Shown: in pieces, positions 8,333 through 17,286 of the stretch
Layout: the number at the start of each line of letters is the position of its first letter
How positions within the stretch are numbered: the stretch's first letter is position 1
Source: Methanothrix harundinacea 6Ac
GTDB taxonomy: Archaea > Halobacteriota > Methanosarcinia > Methanotrichales > Methanotrichaceae
Assembly: GCF_000235565.1 (NCBI RefSeq)
Contig: NC_017527.1
Coordinates: forward strand, 1,984,001-2,048,000
Direction of reading: 5' to 3'
DNA: 64,000 nucleotides
The notes under the pieces: model-generated
What the model was told of the DNA's origin: nothing
The model's input: only the letters and a program-made list of their open reading frames with translations
The model's database searches: none
Translations under genes and position numbers: made by a program

Positions 8333-9514
8333 TTAATGCCCCTTCTCCAGCTTCTGGATCTCTTCTTCGCCTTTGGCCGCCAGCTCCTTGAACTGATTTA
8401 TGGTATCCCGCATTATGGGCAGAGCCTCCTGCTTATAGGTGCTGATGGATTCGAGGGCCTCCATCACATCGGCGAAGGCGGCCTTCATCCCCTCGACGGA
8501 GATGCTGGTCGCCATTGATCGCCTCTGGATCTCCGCCCCCTGATCCTTCAGCATCTGAGATGTGCCCCTGATGATGCCGTTCGTCGTATCATTGAGCATT
8601 TCGATCTTCTTCAGGGCGACCTTCTGATGATAGAGGGCGCCGGCCACCGTCACCGAGGTTCTCAAAGCCGATATGGTCACCGTTTTGGCCCTATCCACCC
8701 CGCGGATCAGCTCCCGGTTATTTCTGATCACAACCTCCATCGCCATTACGCCCTGCTGATTTACCACCACCATCTGCTCCATATCCATAATCCGCTGCCG
8801 CAGAGGAAAGAGGATCTCTTCAGCGACAAATCTGACTTTCTCCGGATCTTCGTTCCTGGCTTTTGCCGCCTCTATCTCCATCTCGATCGATCTGTCCATC
8901 AGAATCCCGAGCTGGATCTCTTTCATCAGCTTCTTGGTCAGACTCCGCAGTGCCTGCTGCTCGATCTCGAGAGTGGTGTTGTCGTTTCTCAGGATCGCCT
9001 TCCCTCTCTCCAGCGAGGCGATGATGTCCGCAATGGCCGAATCTGCCTTCTGGTATCGTGCAAAATAGGCCCTCACCGGATCGAAGACCTTCCCCAAAAT
9101 TCCCGTCTTGGTGAAGTCGATGAGGCTGGGGTCCAGGTCTCTCAGCTCCCGGTTCAGCTCCATCAAGCCCCTCGCCACCACGCCGCCTTCATCGCCGTCT
9201 CTGGCCAGGTTGCCGACGGTCACCTGCAAAAGTGAGTTCTTGGCGGCCGAGGTCGCCATCGACTCGCCGCCAAAGGACTCGATCGACTGGAGGATATGCA
9301 TCTTTTTGGGAGCCACATCGAGATCCAGGGTCAGAATTTGCGCGACGTTCTTCTCCGCCAGAGCCTGAAGCTCGCCCACCTCCTCCGGGGCCGGCTCGAC
9401 CTGTTCCTGCACCTCCTTCTTGATCGCCGCTTCATCAGGAATATCCATGGTGAAAGGTTCCTGGACCCTATCTTCCATAGCCGCCTCATCGGCCACTTTC
9501 ATCGCTAATGGCAT
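8333..9514 (-). CDS. telA: TelA-family (toxic anion resistance) protein
   Basis: 393 residues, typical for TelA (PF05816). A charged N-terminal tail of about 45 residues precedes the helical core, recognisable by IDFTKTGILGKVFDPVRAYF, KADSAIADIIASLERGK, and the C-terminal VTVAGALYHQKVALKKIEML. No signal peptide or membrane span is visible, so it is likely cytoplasmic or membrane-peripheral. TelA proteins are linked to tellurite, colicin and envelope stress and co-occur with vWA proteins and TerD-type modules, but the biochemical activity is not settled. Here it is the last gene of a three-gene minus-strand operon, 16 bases after the vWA gene. GGTGA precedes the start. Confidence 0.9.
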   Translation of the reverse strand: MPLAMKVADEAAMEDRVQEPFTMDIPDEAAIKKEVQEQVEPAPEEVGELQALAEKNVAQILTLDLDVAPKKMHILQSIESFGGESMATSAAKNSLLQVTVGNLARDGDEGGVVARGLMELNRELRDLDPSLIDFTKTGILGKVFDPVRAYFARYQKADSAIADIIASLERGKAILRNDNTTLEIEQQALRSLTKKLMKEIQLGILMDRSIEMEIEAAKARNEDPEKVRFVAEEILFPLRQRIMDMEQMVVVNQQGVMAMEVVIRNNRELIRGVDRAKTVTISALRTSVTVAGALYHQKVALKKIEMLNDTTNGIIRGTSQMLKDQGAEIQRRSMATSISVEGMKAAFADVMEALESISTYKQEALPIMRDTINQFKELAAKGEEEIQKLEKGH

Positions 9515-9530
9515 CTGCTCTTCACCCGTG

Positions 9531-11192
9531 CTACAGCTCAGCGTTGAACAGCTGGCTCAGCTTATAAATCACGTCTTCGGTATCGGCGTTGATGCTCGCA
9601 GCCTCATTGATGTTAGATATGGCATTCAGGGCCTTGATATTCGCATTGTAGCCGATTGTGTATATGGGTATTCCAAGATCCTCCACGATATCTCTAATAT
9701 CGTTCAGGGAATGGCCTTTGTTGGTTTCACCGTCGCTGAGGACGAAGATCCTCGGTTTGAGGTTTGGATCTTTATCGGGGCCTGCAGCCTTCTGATCTAT
9801 GAGCATCTTCATGGCGACAGCTATCGCATCGAAGGTCGCTGTTCCGCCGCCGGCCTGTAGCTCATCGACCGCTCCGACGAAAGAAGCTCTCTGCTTCAGA
9901 TCGAATTTGGAGATAGGCAGATCTATGTTGACATCATTGGAATACGATACCAGGCCGATCAAATTGTTCTCGCCGATATAGTATTGACCATCAATCAATG
10001 AGCGCTTCAGATTATTCAGCGGCCTGCCTTCCATGCTGCCGGAGACATCGACCACAAAGACTGCACAATTATGTCTACCAGTGTCTTTTCTATCTTTCCA
10101 GACCTTTTGAGCCTGAATTATAACACCGTCGCTGACCAGTACAGCTTCAGATTGATATTCTTCGAAGCCGTTGAAACCATATTTAGCTGCCAGGTTCTGA
10201 TACTTCTCCTGTTGGGAGAACTTGACGAACTCGTTCAGGATCCTACTTTCCTCTCCCGACAGCTCGCCGATCGCATAAATCGGATTGTCATGCCTCACCC
10301 CAAAGGGGGTGAAATTGTAGTGCCTGATATCCGGATCGTTCAAATATGTCTGGTATTCCAGGACGAAGCCTTCGAGAAATCCCGATTTGGCAGCATCCCT
10401 CATCTGCAGAGTGGTATAGGCGACGAGGGGGATATTGGCCTGGAAGCTCTCAAACCCTGCGACGGCTTTATCGCTCAGTAAGTCGCTTTTGTCGAAGGCG
10501 TATAAAGTCGAGATCAGGAAGTTCAGCCCGGTGGAGCTGGCAAGGGGATTGGTGTAGCCTATCGCCAGTTCCTGGTTCGCGACTGCATCTACGATTGTCT
10601 TGGTATTTATCGCCCCATATTTGCGCTCCAGCTCGTCTTTCTTGGACTTCGTGAGGAGGATCCCGGCCACGTTGCCGACAAGCCTTCCTTCCACCAGCTC
10701 GGCGTCGACCCCTTTGGAGATGATCATCTCGCCCCAGAAGTCATTCGACGGCGTATAGGCTTCTGGCATATACTTGCCGGAAGTGATATAATCGGCGCCT
10801 AAACCGGAGGGGATAGCTCTGAGCCTTACAGATACCGGCTTGCCGTCTATCTTTATTCCTGCATTGTTGAAGTCTTCTGCGACCTCTGTCAGCCAGCCGT
10901 CGGTGCCGGAGCCGGCTTTCTCTGGTGAGGAAAATATTTCGATGTAGTTGGATGTGATTTTTTCTACCTGCGGCGGGTACTTGGAGATATCGGGCAAGGT
11001 GTTGTTCAGGTCTGGGGGGAGAAACTCGATATGGCCCATAGGATGTTTCACTTGATTCACATCGACGTCCTCGATGATGGACTCCAGCGTCATTTCTGAT
11101 GGCGGGACGATCACCAAATATACCAAGATAAATACTCCAACTGATGCTGCCAATATCTTCCAAATTACTTTTCTGTCGGCATCTTTGAGCAT
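9531..11192 (-). CDS. Membrane-anchored substrate-binding / vWA fusion protein
   Basis: 553 residues. An uncleaved N-terminal membrane anchor (about 11-30, KILAASVGVFILVYLVIVPP) is followed by a periplasmic-binding-protein-like region (about 80-345, with EIFSSPEK, ELAIGYTNPLASSTGLNFL and TPFGVRHDNPIYAIG) and a C-terminal vWA domain. The vWA metal site is complete: FVVDVSGSMEG near residue 380, GGGTATFDAIAV and FVLSDGETNKG. The fold order suggests a sensor that binds a solute outside the cell and presents a vWA surface. It sits between an anchored coiled-coil protein and telA with gaps of only 15 and 16 bases, so all three are probably one transcript and one complex. Confidence 0.85.
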   Translation of the reverse strand: MLKDADRKVIWKILAASVGVFILVYLVIVPPSEMTLESIIEDVDVNQVKHPMGHIEFLPPDLNNTLPDISKYPPQVEKITSNYIEIFSSPEKAGSGTDGWLTEVAEDFNNAGIKIDGKPVSVRLRAIPSGLGADYITSGKYMPEAYTPSNDFWGEMIISKGVDAELVEGRLVGNVAGILLTKSKKDELERKYGAINTKTIVDAVANQELAIGYTNPLASSTGLNFLISTLYAFDKSDLLSDKAVAGFESFQANIPLVAYTTLQMRDAAKSGFLEGFVLEYQTYLNDPDIRHYNFTPFGVRHDNPIYAIGELSGEESRILNEFVKFSQQEKYQNLAAKYGFNGFEEYQSEAVLVSDGVIIQAQKVWKDRKDTGRHNCAVFVVDVSGSMEGRPLNNLKRSLIDGQYYIGENNLIGLVSYSNDVNIDLPISKFDLKQRASFVGAVDELQAGGGTATFDAIAVAMKMLIDQKAAGPDKDPNLKPRIFVLSDGETNKGHSLNDIRDIVEDLGIPIYTIGYNANIKALNAISNINEAASINADTEDVIYKLSQLFNAEL

Positions 11193-11207
11193 GCTGATTT
11201 TTCCTCC

Positions 11208-11939
11208 TCAATTCTTATAGTTTGTCGTCTGCTTGATCAGGTTATCGATCTCGACCATCCCGGGCATCTTCTCCAGCTGGCCGCTCTCCACGCTGTTCAG
11301 CCCCGAGAGCTCCAGAAGGAGCTTGTCAAGCTTCAGCAGGATCGCCTCATTATCTTCGGCGGCCTCCTTTACAAAAGTAATATATTTGTTATAAACTTCG
11401 ATCTTTTCATCCATGAACTGCTCGGAAAAGTCTCCAGAATTGCTTTTGTTTCTGATGAAATTATAGTCTTCTTCATCAAAAGCATCCAATTTATTAATTA
11501 TGCTACGCATATTCATGAAGAATATCCTCTCCACCTCTGAGATGACGCCGTCAAATTTCTGGTAGCTGATCTCAGAGGAGCTGAAGATCTGCAGAAGGAT
11601 CTCCCGGATTATCTTATTCTTCTTCTGCAGCCGATCGATCTGATCAAGCATCAGGTCGATGGTTTTTTCGAATGTTTTCAGCTCTCTCCGGTCTTTCAGC
11701 GCATCAATATAATCCTCCACCGTCATGATCTTTTGAGCTGGAGTTCCCCTCTCATCAGGCTCGGCGAGGAGCCTGTAGTTCCCGTAGATCAACCCGGCGC
11801 CGCTCAAGAAGATGAAGGCGATGCCAAAGGCCGTTGCCGGTGCAACGCCCAAGACGAAGACCTCCGGCAAGACGATTATGTTGGCTGCGGCGATCCCGAG
11901 ATTCAGGCCCAGGAGTTTGATCTGCTTCTCTCTTTCCAT
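11208..11939 (-). CDS. Two-span membrane protein with coiled coil, TelA partner (XpaC-like?)
   Basis: 243 residues. Residues 8-60 form two hydrophobic segments (LGIAAANIIVLPEVFVLGV and FGIAFIFLSGAGLIYGNYRL). The rest is helical and charged, with predicted coiled coil (IDLMLDQIDRLQKKNKIIREIL). In bacteria telA homologues are often paired with XpaC-family proteins, which also have an N-terminal membrane hairpin and helical cytoplasmic tail; the resemblance here is in layout, not in a motif I can certify. It is the first gene of the telA operon, so it may anchor TelA at the membrane. Confidence 0.6.
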   Translation of the reverse strand: MEREKQIKLLGLNLGIAAANIIVLPEVFVLGVAPATAFGIAFIFLSGAGLIYGNYRLLAEPDERGTPAQKIMTVEDYIDALKDRRELKTFEKTIDLMLDQIDRLQKKNKIIREILLQIFSSSEISYQKFDGVISEVERIFFMNMRSIINKLDAFDEEDYNFIRNKSNSGDFSEQFMDEKIEVYNKYITFVKEAAEDNEAILLKLDKLLLELSGLNSVESGQLEKMPGMVEIDNLIKQTTNYKN

Positions 11940-12334
11940 CTGCTATCGCCCTCACATTTGCTCTGCCCGGCTCCTCGGAGAGGCTGGAGGTCGAACCCCT
12001 ATCCTCCCTTCTGAAGCGTGTCGGAGATACGAGGCCAGGACAATCCGGTCGTCCTCCCTCCAGCGCTTTTTTAGTGTACGTTCTAGGATTTAGGACTTAC
12101 GCACTTGGCAGTACCTTCTTATGTTTCGCGACCCTCATTAAGATGAACAAGTCGAATTGGTCGACGCACCCTAGGGTAGAGCTTTGGAGGCGATAATTAA
12201 AATTAATTTGAAATAGTTGTATTAAGAACTTCATAGATAAATTTATTTAGCTGTTCGAACTTATGAACGCGACGAAGATCGATAAGCCAAGTAAAGATTT
12301 GACCTATCGATGAAGACGAAGGTTGCGCTTCCAG
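11940..12334. other. Intergenic region upstream of telA operon and sulfatase island
   Basis: About 395 bases with no gene I can support. Near 12091-12108 the sequence ggatttaggacttacgca resembles the tip of several DDE-type insertion sequences, but no matching second end or transposase is visible. The stretch 12190-12260 is unusually AT-rich. This looks like a region scarred by past insertions, leading directly into the maturase remnant at 12335. Confidence 0.35.
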
Positions 12335-12520
12335 GCTTTTCGGATCTCCGATGAGCTTCTGGAGAGCTAAATCCTCCAGTACGCCGAGGCTCAGAAGAAA
12401 CTCCAGGTCACCATCCCCTGGAGGTGGCAGAGCCAGCCCTCATGGGGCAGGAGTTCTTCTCGAGCTCTATCGCGCTCTAGGAGGAAGGCCGCTCTCCTGG
12501 ACTCATATTCCAGGATATAA
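12335..12520 (+). pseudogene. Decayed fragment of anaerobic sulfatase-maturating enzyme
   Basis: This short stretch is clearly related to the intact maturase at 18935-20311 (around 19054-19240). Reading it gives DELLES-stop-ILQYAEAQKK, matching [17 protein letters not shown]; then after a frameshift AEPALMGQEFFSSSIAL-stop-EE, matching [19 protein letters not shown]; then SPGLIFQD, matching QPGISFQN. It has at least two in-frame stops and one frameshift, and lacks the radical-SAM cysteine motif and all the C-terminal part. It lies directly upstream of the first sulfatase, the place where a maturase would be expected in a sulfatase operon. It is the remnant of a second maturase gene, not an active one. 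Confidence 0.8.
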
Positions 12521-12595
12521 CCCTAGCAAGGATTCGATTTCGAAAATCAATTACGCAAAGTCAAAATATTCGGGACCACGCATTTCAATGCAAAA

Positions 12596-12607
12596 GTTTA
12601 TTTATAC
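12596..12607 (+). promoter_or_regulatory. TATA-like box of first sulfatase gene
   Basis: gtttatttatac, about 25 bases before the GGAGGT ribosome site at 12627. Spacing fits an archaeal promoter giving a very short leader. Confidence 0.4.
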
Positions 12608-12638
12608 ATGATAACAGGATATTATAGGAGGTTTCAAT

Positions 12639-15194
12639 ACGCGTAGAAGGGATTTTACCAGTGCATTGACTGTTTTTATTATATTGTTCCTTTCCGGGAC
12701 GACGTTTGCTGCGTCGGAAGAAGAATATGAAGGTTTCGAGACGAAAACGCCTCTACTATCCGCTGAGTCCGATGACCAAGCCGATGGCGCCCTGAGCAGA
12801 TCCAGCAATGAACAATTGACGAACAGAAGAAAGGTTCTGGCCAGGGACGCCGACCTGGAATCGGTGGCCGAAGAGGACGTCGTCGCACCCCGGGGGGAGC
12901 CCCGCCTCGTGGTCATGGCTGCCGGTGCCAGCGTCCGAGAGGATGAGGGCGGCCAAGAGGGCACAAGAACCGCCGCAGATCTCATCCAGGCAGAATCGGG
13001 TTCAATTTCGACCTCCGGCTGCGAGCCTGTCATCGGCATCTCCTATCGGGACTCGACCCCCTGCACCGCGGAAGTGGCGCAGCCACCAAAAGAAGCTCCC
13101 AACGTCGTCTTCATCGTCCTGGACGACGTGGGATTCGGCCAGATAGGCTGCTTCGGCGGCCCCATCGATACCCCCAACATCGATCGGCTGGCGGTTGGTG
13201 GACTTCGATACAACAACTTCCACACCACCGCCATGTGCTCTCCGACGAGGGCCTGCCTCTTGACGGGGAGAAACCACCACTCCGTCGGAGTAGGGGCGGT
13301 CATCGAGCTGCCCGCGGGCTACCCCGGCTACAGCATGACCCTCTCTAAGAACGCGGCCACATTGCCGGAGATCCTGCTTGAAAGCGGCTTCAACACCTTT
13401 GCCGTGGGCAAATGGCACCTCTCAGATCACCTGAACGCAGCAGGGCCCTTCGATAACTGGCCGACGGGCAGGGGCTTTGAAAAATACTACGGGTTCATCG
13501 GGTCTGAGACCAACCAATGGTATCCTGATCTGGTCAGTGGCACCACCAGGGTCGATCCTCCCAAAACCCCCGAGGAGGGGTATCACATCTCCGAGGACCT
13601 GGTGGACCGGGCCATAGGGTTTATAAAGAGTCAGCAGGCCGCAGAGCCGGGCCATCCCTACTTCCTCTACCTATCCTTCGGAGCCTGCCATGCTCCCCAT
13701 CACGCTCCCAAAGAGCAGATAGATATGTACAAGGGTAGGTTCGATCAGGGCTGGGATGAGGTCAGGAACGAAACCCTGGCGCGGCAGAAGGCGATGGGAA
13801 TTGTCCCCGAAGATGCAGAGCTTCCGCCGAGGAACCCGGATATCCCCGCCTGGGTGGATCTGAGCGAAGATCAGCAGAGGGTCTTTGCGAGGGAGCAGGA
13901 GGTCTACGCAGGATTTTTGACCCACACCGACGCCCAGATCGGGAGGTTTTTGGACCATCTCGAAGATATGGGCCAGCTGAACGACACCTTGATCGTCCTC
14001 ATATCGGACAACGGCGCCAGCCGGGAGGGCGGATTCAACGGTACCTCGAACAACTACCTCTACTTCAACCGCATCATTCAGAACGTGACCTCCGTCCTCG
14101 CCCATATCGACGAGCTCGGGGGAACAGAGACCTGGAACCACTACGCCGAGGGATGGGCGATGGCCGGGAACACCCCCTTCAAAAGGTACAAGCAGAACAC
14201 CCATGAGGGCGGGATCCACGACCCCATGATCATCTACTACCCGGCGCTGATAGAGGACGGGGGCAGGATAAGGGAGCAGTACACCCACGCCGTAGACATC
14301 GTCCCCACGGTCCTGGAGCTCCTGGGCCTCTCGGCGCCCGAGGTCTACAACGGCCATCCCCAGAAGCCGATCGAAGGGGTGAGCTTTGCCGCAAGCCTCT
14401 CAGACCCGGATGCGGAGACGGGCAAGTACGTCCAGTACTATGAGATGGTCGGCAGCAGGGCCCTCTGGTACAACGGCTGGAAGGCCACCGCTTACCATAC
14501 GCCAGAGTCCGGCGGCGACTTCATGAACGACACCTGGGAGCTTTACAACACCGACGAGGACTTCTCCGAGGTCCACGACCTGGCCTCCGAATATCCCCAG
14601 AAGCTCCAGGAGATGATAGACCTCTGGTTCTTTGAGGCCGGAAAGTACCAAGTCCTGCCTCTGGACGACCGCCAGAAGGCCAGGTTCCAGCCGGCCCCAA
14701 AAACCGGCGTCTTCACCTACTATCCCGGAACGGAGAAGATCCTCGAGCCGGAGCTGCCCGACACATTGAACCACTCCTACAGGATTGCGGCCTACGTGGA
14801 CATTCCAGAATCGGGCGCCGAGGGAGTTCTCTTCTCCATAGGCGGCCGTTTCGGCGGCCTATCGCTATTCGTCATGGATGGCCATCTCGTCTGCGACTAC
14901 AATTTCGTGGGAATGAGACATTATACTGTATCGTCGACTTCTGAGGTCCCAGCCGGTCGCTCCGCTCTATCCATGGCCTTCGACCTGACGGGAAGCCACC
15001 AGGGCGTCTGTACTCTCTACATAGACGGCCAGGCCAGAGGCCGCGCCGAGGTGATGATACAGCCGTACCGCTACTCCTTCGAGGAGGGGCTTGAGATCGG
15101 CAAGGACCCCCAGACCCCGGTGAGCGAGAGCTACGAGAGCCCCTTCCGGTTCACAGGGACCATCGAGAAGGTGGTAATGGAGGTCGAGGGTTAG
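12639..15194 (+). CDS. Secreted Cys-type sulfatase with C-terminal beta domain
   Basis: About 850 residues. The formylglycine motif CSPTRACLLTGR (Cys near residue 200) marks a type I sulfatase needing Cys-to-formylglycine maturation; metal and sulfate residues are seen in VFIVLDDVGFGQIG, VGKWHLSD and LISDNGASREGG. A hydrophobic leader (LTVFIILFLSGTTFA) indicates export. A C-terminal all-beta-looking region (about 700-850) resembles accessory domains of large arylsulfatases. Start: no ATG or GTG is available. A GGAGGT at 12627 points to 12639, where the codon is ACG and translation would include the basic residues TRRR that a signal peptide wants. The only standard alternative is a TTG at 12666, which has no ribosome site and removes those residues. 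Residues 50-90 share a TNRRxVLA...EDV segment with the next sulfatase. Confidence 0.85.
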   Translation, partial: TRRRDFTSALTVFIILFLSGTTFAASEEEYEGFETKTPLLSAESDDQADGALSRSSNEQLTNRRKVLARDADLESVAEEDVVAPRGEPRLVVMAAGASVREDEGGQEGTRTAADLIQAESGSISTSGCEPVIGISYRDSTPCTAEVAQPPKEAPNVVFIVLDDVGFGQIGCFGGPIDTPNIDRLAVGGLRYNNFHTTAMCSPTRACLLTGRNHHSVGVGAVIELPAGYPGYSMTLSKNAATLPEILLESGFNTFAVGKWHLSDHLNAAGPFDNWPTGRGFEKYYGFIGSETNQWYPDLVSGTTRVDPPKTPEEGYHISEDLVDRAIGFIKSQQAAEPGHPYFLYLSFGACHAPHHAPKEQIDMYKGRFDQGWDEVRNETLARQKAMGIVPEDAELPPRNPDIPAWVDLSEDQQRVFAREQEVYAGFLTHTDAQIGRFLDHLEDMGQLNDTLIVLISDNGASREGGFNGTSNNYLYFNRIIQNVTSVLAHIDELGGTETWNHYAEGWAMAGNTPFKRYKQNTHEGGIHDPMIIYYPALIEDGGRIREQYTHAVDIVPTVLELLGLSAPEVYNGHPQKPIEGVSFAASLSDPDAETGKYVQYYEMVGSRALWYNGWKATAYHTPESGGDFMNDTWELYNTDEDFSEVHDLASEYPQKLQEMIDLWFFEAGKYQVLPLDDRQKARFQPAPKTGVFTYYPGTEKILEPELPDTLNHSYRIAAYVDIPESGAEGVLFSIGGRFGGLSLFVMDGHLVCDYNFVGMRHYTVSSTSEVPAGRSALSMAFDLTGSHQGVCTLYIDGQARGRAEVMIQPYRYSFEEGLEIGKDPQTPVSESYESPFRFTGTIEKVVMEVEG

Positions 15195-15375
15195 GAGCGA
15201 TGCAAGTAGACGATGCGGGAGATCCTGGGATGAATGGGACGAAAGAATGGCTCGTCGGGATCCTGGGTTCGGCCAGGATTCCGATATATCTTTTTAAGAT
15301 TTCGACCGCCCTTTCGGCTTGATGAGACGGCCCTATTCTATTCAATCCATCCGATGTTTGTCTCAAGAAAAAATA

Positions 15376-15385
15376 GTTATATAGG
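15376..15385 (+). promoter_or_regulatory. TATA box of second sulfatase gene
   Basis: gttatatagg, centred about 25 bases before the GGAGGAG ribosome site at 15407; predicts a leader of about 15 bases before the start at 15419. Confidence 0.55.
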
Positions 15386-15418
15386 AAAAAAAACATTAAT
15401 CAAATCGGAGGAGTCTGT

Positions 15419-17047
15419 ATCAAAATTGGGCTTCTAATCAAATTGGCTATAGCGGCATTTTTTCTTATCTCAATTGCCGCAGGCGGCCTCGATTCTGCAA
15501 ACACTGGACTGTCCGTCATTCCGTTGGATCTGAAAGCAGGCGGCTTCGGCAATAGTGGGAGAAGCGACGATCACGCCGAGACGCCAGAAGATATCGGAGC
15601 AGACGTTGTAACGAACAGGAGGAACGTTCTCGCAAATAACTCCAGCCTTCATCAGGCGATGCACGAGGACGTGGCCCCGGCCCCAAGGCCGAACATCGTG
15701 ATCATGCTCGCCGACAACATGGGGTACATGGACCCCGGCTGCTACGGCGGCGGGGCTGTATTGGGCGCTCCGACCCCCAGGATGGACCAGATGGCAAAAG
15801 AGGGCCTGAGGCTGACATCCTTCTACTCAGAGACCCAGTGCACCCCCACTCGGGCGGCGATGCTGACGGGAAGGCTGCCGATCAGGACGGGGATGGCTCT
15901 CGCCTCGGAGACGGGCTCCAATGCGGGGATATCTCCCGAAGAGAGGACCCTGGCGAGGGTGCTCTCCGATGCCGGCTATAATACAGCCATCTTCGGCAAG
16001 TGGCATCTCGGGGACATCCGCGAGAGCGAGCCTCAGAATATGGGATTCGACGAGTTCTTCGGGCTGTTATATCACCTCAACTCCTATACTCAGAGCGAGC
16101 GGATCGGCTTCGATCCTCGCTGGGAGGCGGGAGAGCCCCTGGGACTGGTGGAGGCCAAGAAAGGCGAGAACCTCACCGAAGTCTCGCCCCTGAATGTGAG
16201 CTCTCTCGCATATGTCGATGAGCAGTCGATGGAGAGGGCGCTTGCCTACATCAAGAGCCAGTCCAGCTCCGCCGACCCCTTCTTCGTATACATCCCCTTC
16301 GTCCGGACCCACTTCCCCAGCGTTCAAAACCCGAGATGGGCGGGGAAGTCGAGCAAAGGTCCGTACGGCGACGGGCTTATGGAGATGGACCATCACGTCG
16401 GCATGGTTCTTGACACCCTCAAAGAGCTGGGGATCGAGAATAACACCATCGTCGTTCTGACGAGCGACAACGGACCGACCCTCGACCAGTGGCCGGACTC
16501 GGGCTTCTCTCCGTTCCGGGGAGGGATAGGCACCACTTATGAGGGAGGCGTCCGCGTCCCTTGCATCTTCTGGTGGCCTGGAATGATAGAAGCCGGTAGA
16601 TCGTCCGACGAGATCATCTGCACCCTGGACCTCTTCACCACCCTGGCCGTCCTCGGCGGCGGGGAGGTTCCCGCCGACAGGCCCATCGACGGCATCGACC
16701 AGTCGGAGTTCATCCTGGGTAGACAGGAGAACTCAAACCGTGAATGGGTGGTCTGGTACATCGGAACTGGGAGTGCGGCCAACACCATCCCCGCGGCGGT
16801 CCGCTGGCATCAGTTCAAGGTTCACACCAGAGCGTATGACTCCTTCCAGGGGCCCGAGAGCTATTACGGCCAGATCCCCGCCGTCTACAACATCGAGATG
16901 GACCCAAGAGAGGAGCATAACATCGCCGGGGAGCACGATTTCGTCATCAGCGCCTTCACCAAGATCTATCGAGGGCTTGTGGCCAGCATGATCGAGTATC
17001 CGAATACGCCTTCGAGGGCGTATCCAATCTCGGCGGGAGCGAGCTGA
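15419..17047 (+). CDS. Secreted Cys-type sulfatase
   Basis: About 542 residues, the usual size for an arylsulfatase. The motif CTPTRAAMLTGR (Cys near residue 141) is the formylglycine site; NIVIMLADNMGYMDPG, FGKWHLGD and VLTSDNGPT provide calcium- and sulfate-binding residues. The N-terminus (KIGLLIKLAIAAFFLISIAAGG) is a good signal peptide. Start: GGAGGAG at 15407 with TATA box upstream places the first codon at ATC 15419, followed by AAA, so the chain would begin (Met)-Lys-Ile-Gly. The first standard codon in frame is TTG 15443, which has no ribosome site and deletes both lysines of the signal peptide. Co-located with another sulfatase and a maturase, so it is likely matured by the 18935 enzyme. 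Substrate is unknown. Confidence 0.87.
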   Translation: MKIGLLIKLAIAAFFLISIAAGGLDSANTGLSVIPLDLKAGGFGNSGRSDDHAETPEDIGADVVTNRRNVLANNSSLHQAMHEDVAPAPRPNIVIMLADNMGYMDPGCYGGGAVLGAPTPRMDQMAKEGLRLTSFYSETQCTPTRAAMLTGRLPIRTGMALASETGSNAGISPEERTLARVLSDAGYNTAIFGKWHLGDIRESEPQNMGFDEFFGLLYHLNSYTQSERIGFDPRWEAGEPLGLVEAKKGENLTEVSPLNVSSLAYVDEQSMERALAYIKSQSSSADPFFVYIPFVRTHFPSVQNPRWAGKSSKGPYGDGLMEMDHHVGMVLDTLKELGIENNTIVVLTSDNGPTLDQWPDSGFSPFRGGIGTTYEGGVRVPCIFWWPGMIEAGRSSDEIICTLDLFTTLAVLGGGEVPADRPIDGIDQSEFILGRQENSNREWVVWYIGTGSAANTIPAAVRWHQFKVHTRAYDSFQGPESYYGQIPAVYNIEMDPREEHNIAGEHDFVISAFTKIYRGLVASMIEYPNTPSRAYPISAGAS

Positions 17048-17286
17048 CGGAGACGAAATCGTCTCCATTCTTCTTTTTTTAATATGAATAATAAATATAA
17101 CAGATTTATATTGTCAGGCAATATGAGTCCTGTTTTAGGACTTTGAACGCACGCGTTCGATCTGAACGCCATGGCAAATACGCTTTGAATTGCTGCAAAA
17201 AATGAGGGACCTGATTCGCCTGGTCATAGCTGCCAAGGCAAATCATTTCCAATTCGCGAGAGGGCGGCGATGTGCGCCCTCCGCGG

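Noticed and set aside
12351-12611. 86-codon frame upstream of the first sulfatase as a gene
   Set aside because: It crosses the maturase fossil in a mixed frame and is explained by decay of that gene.
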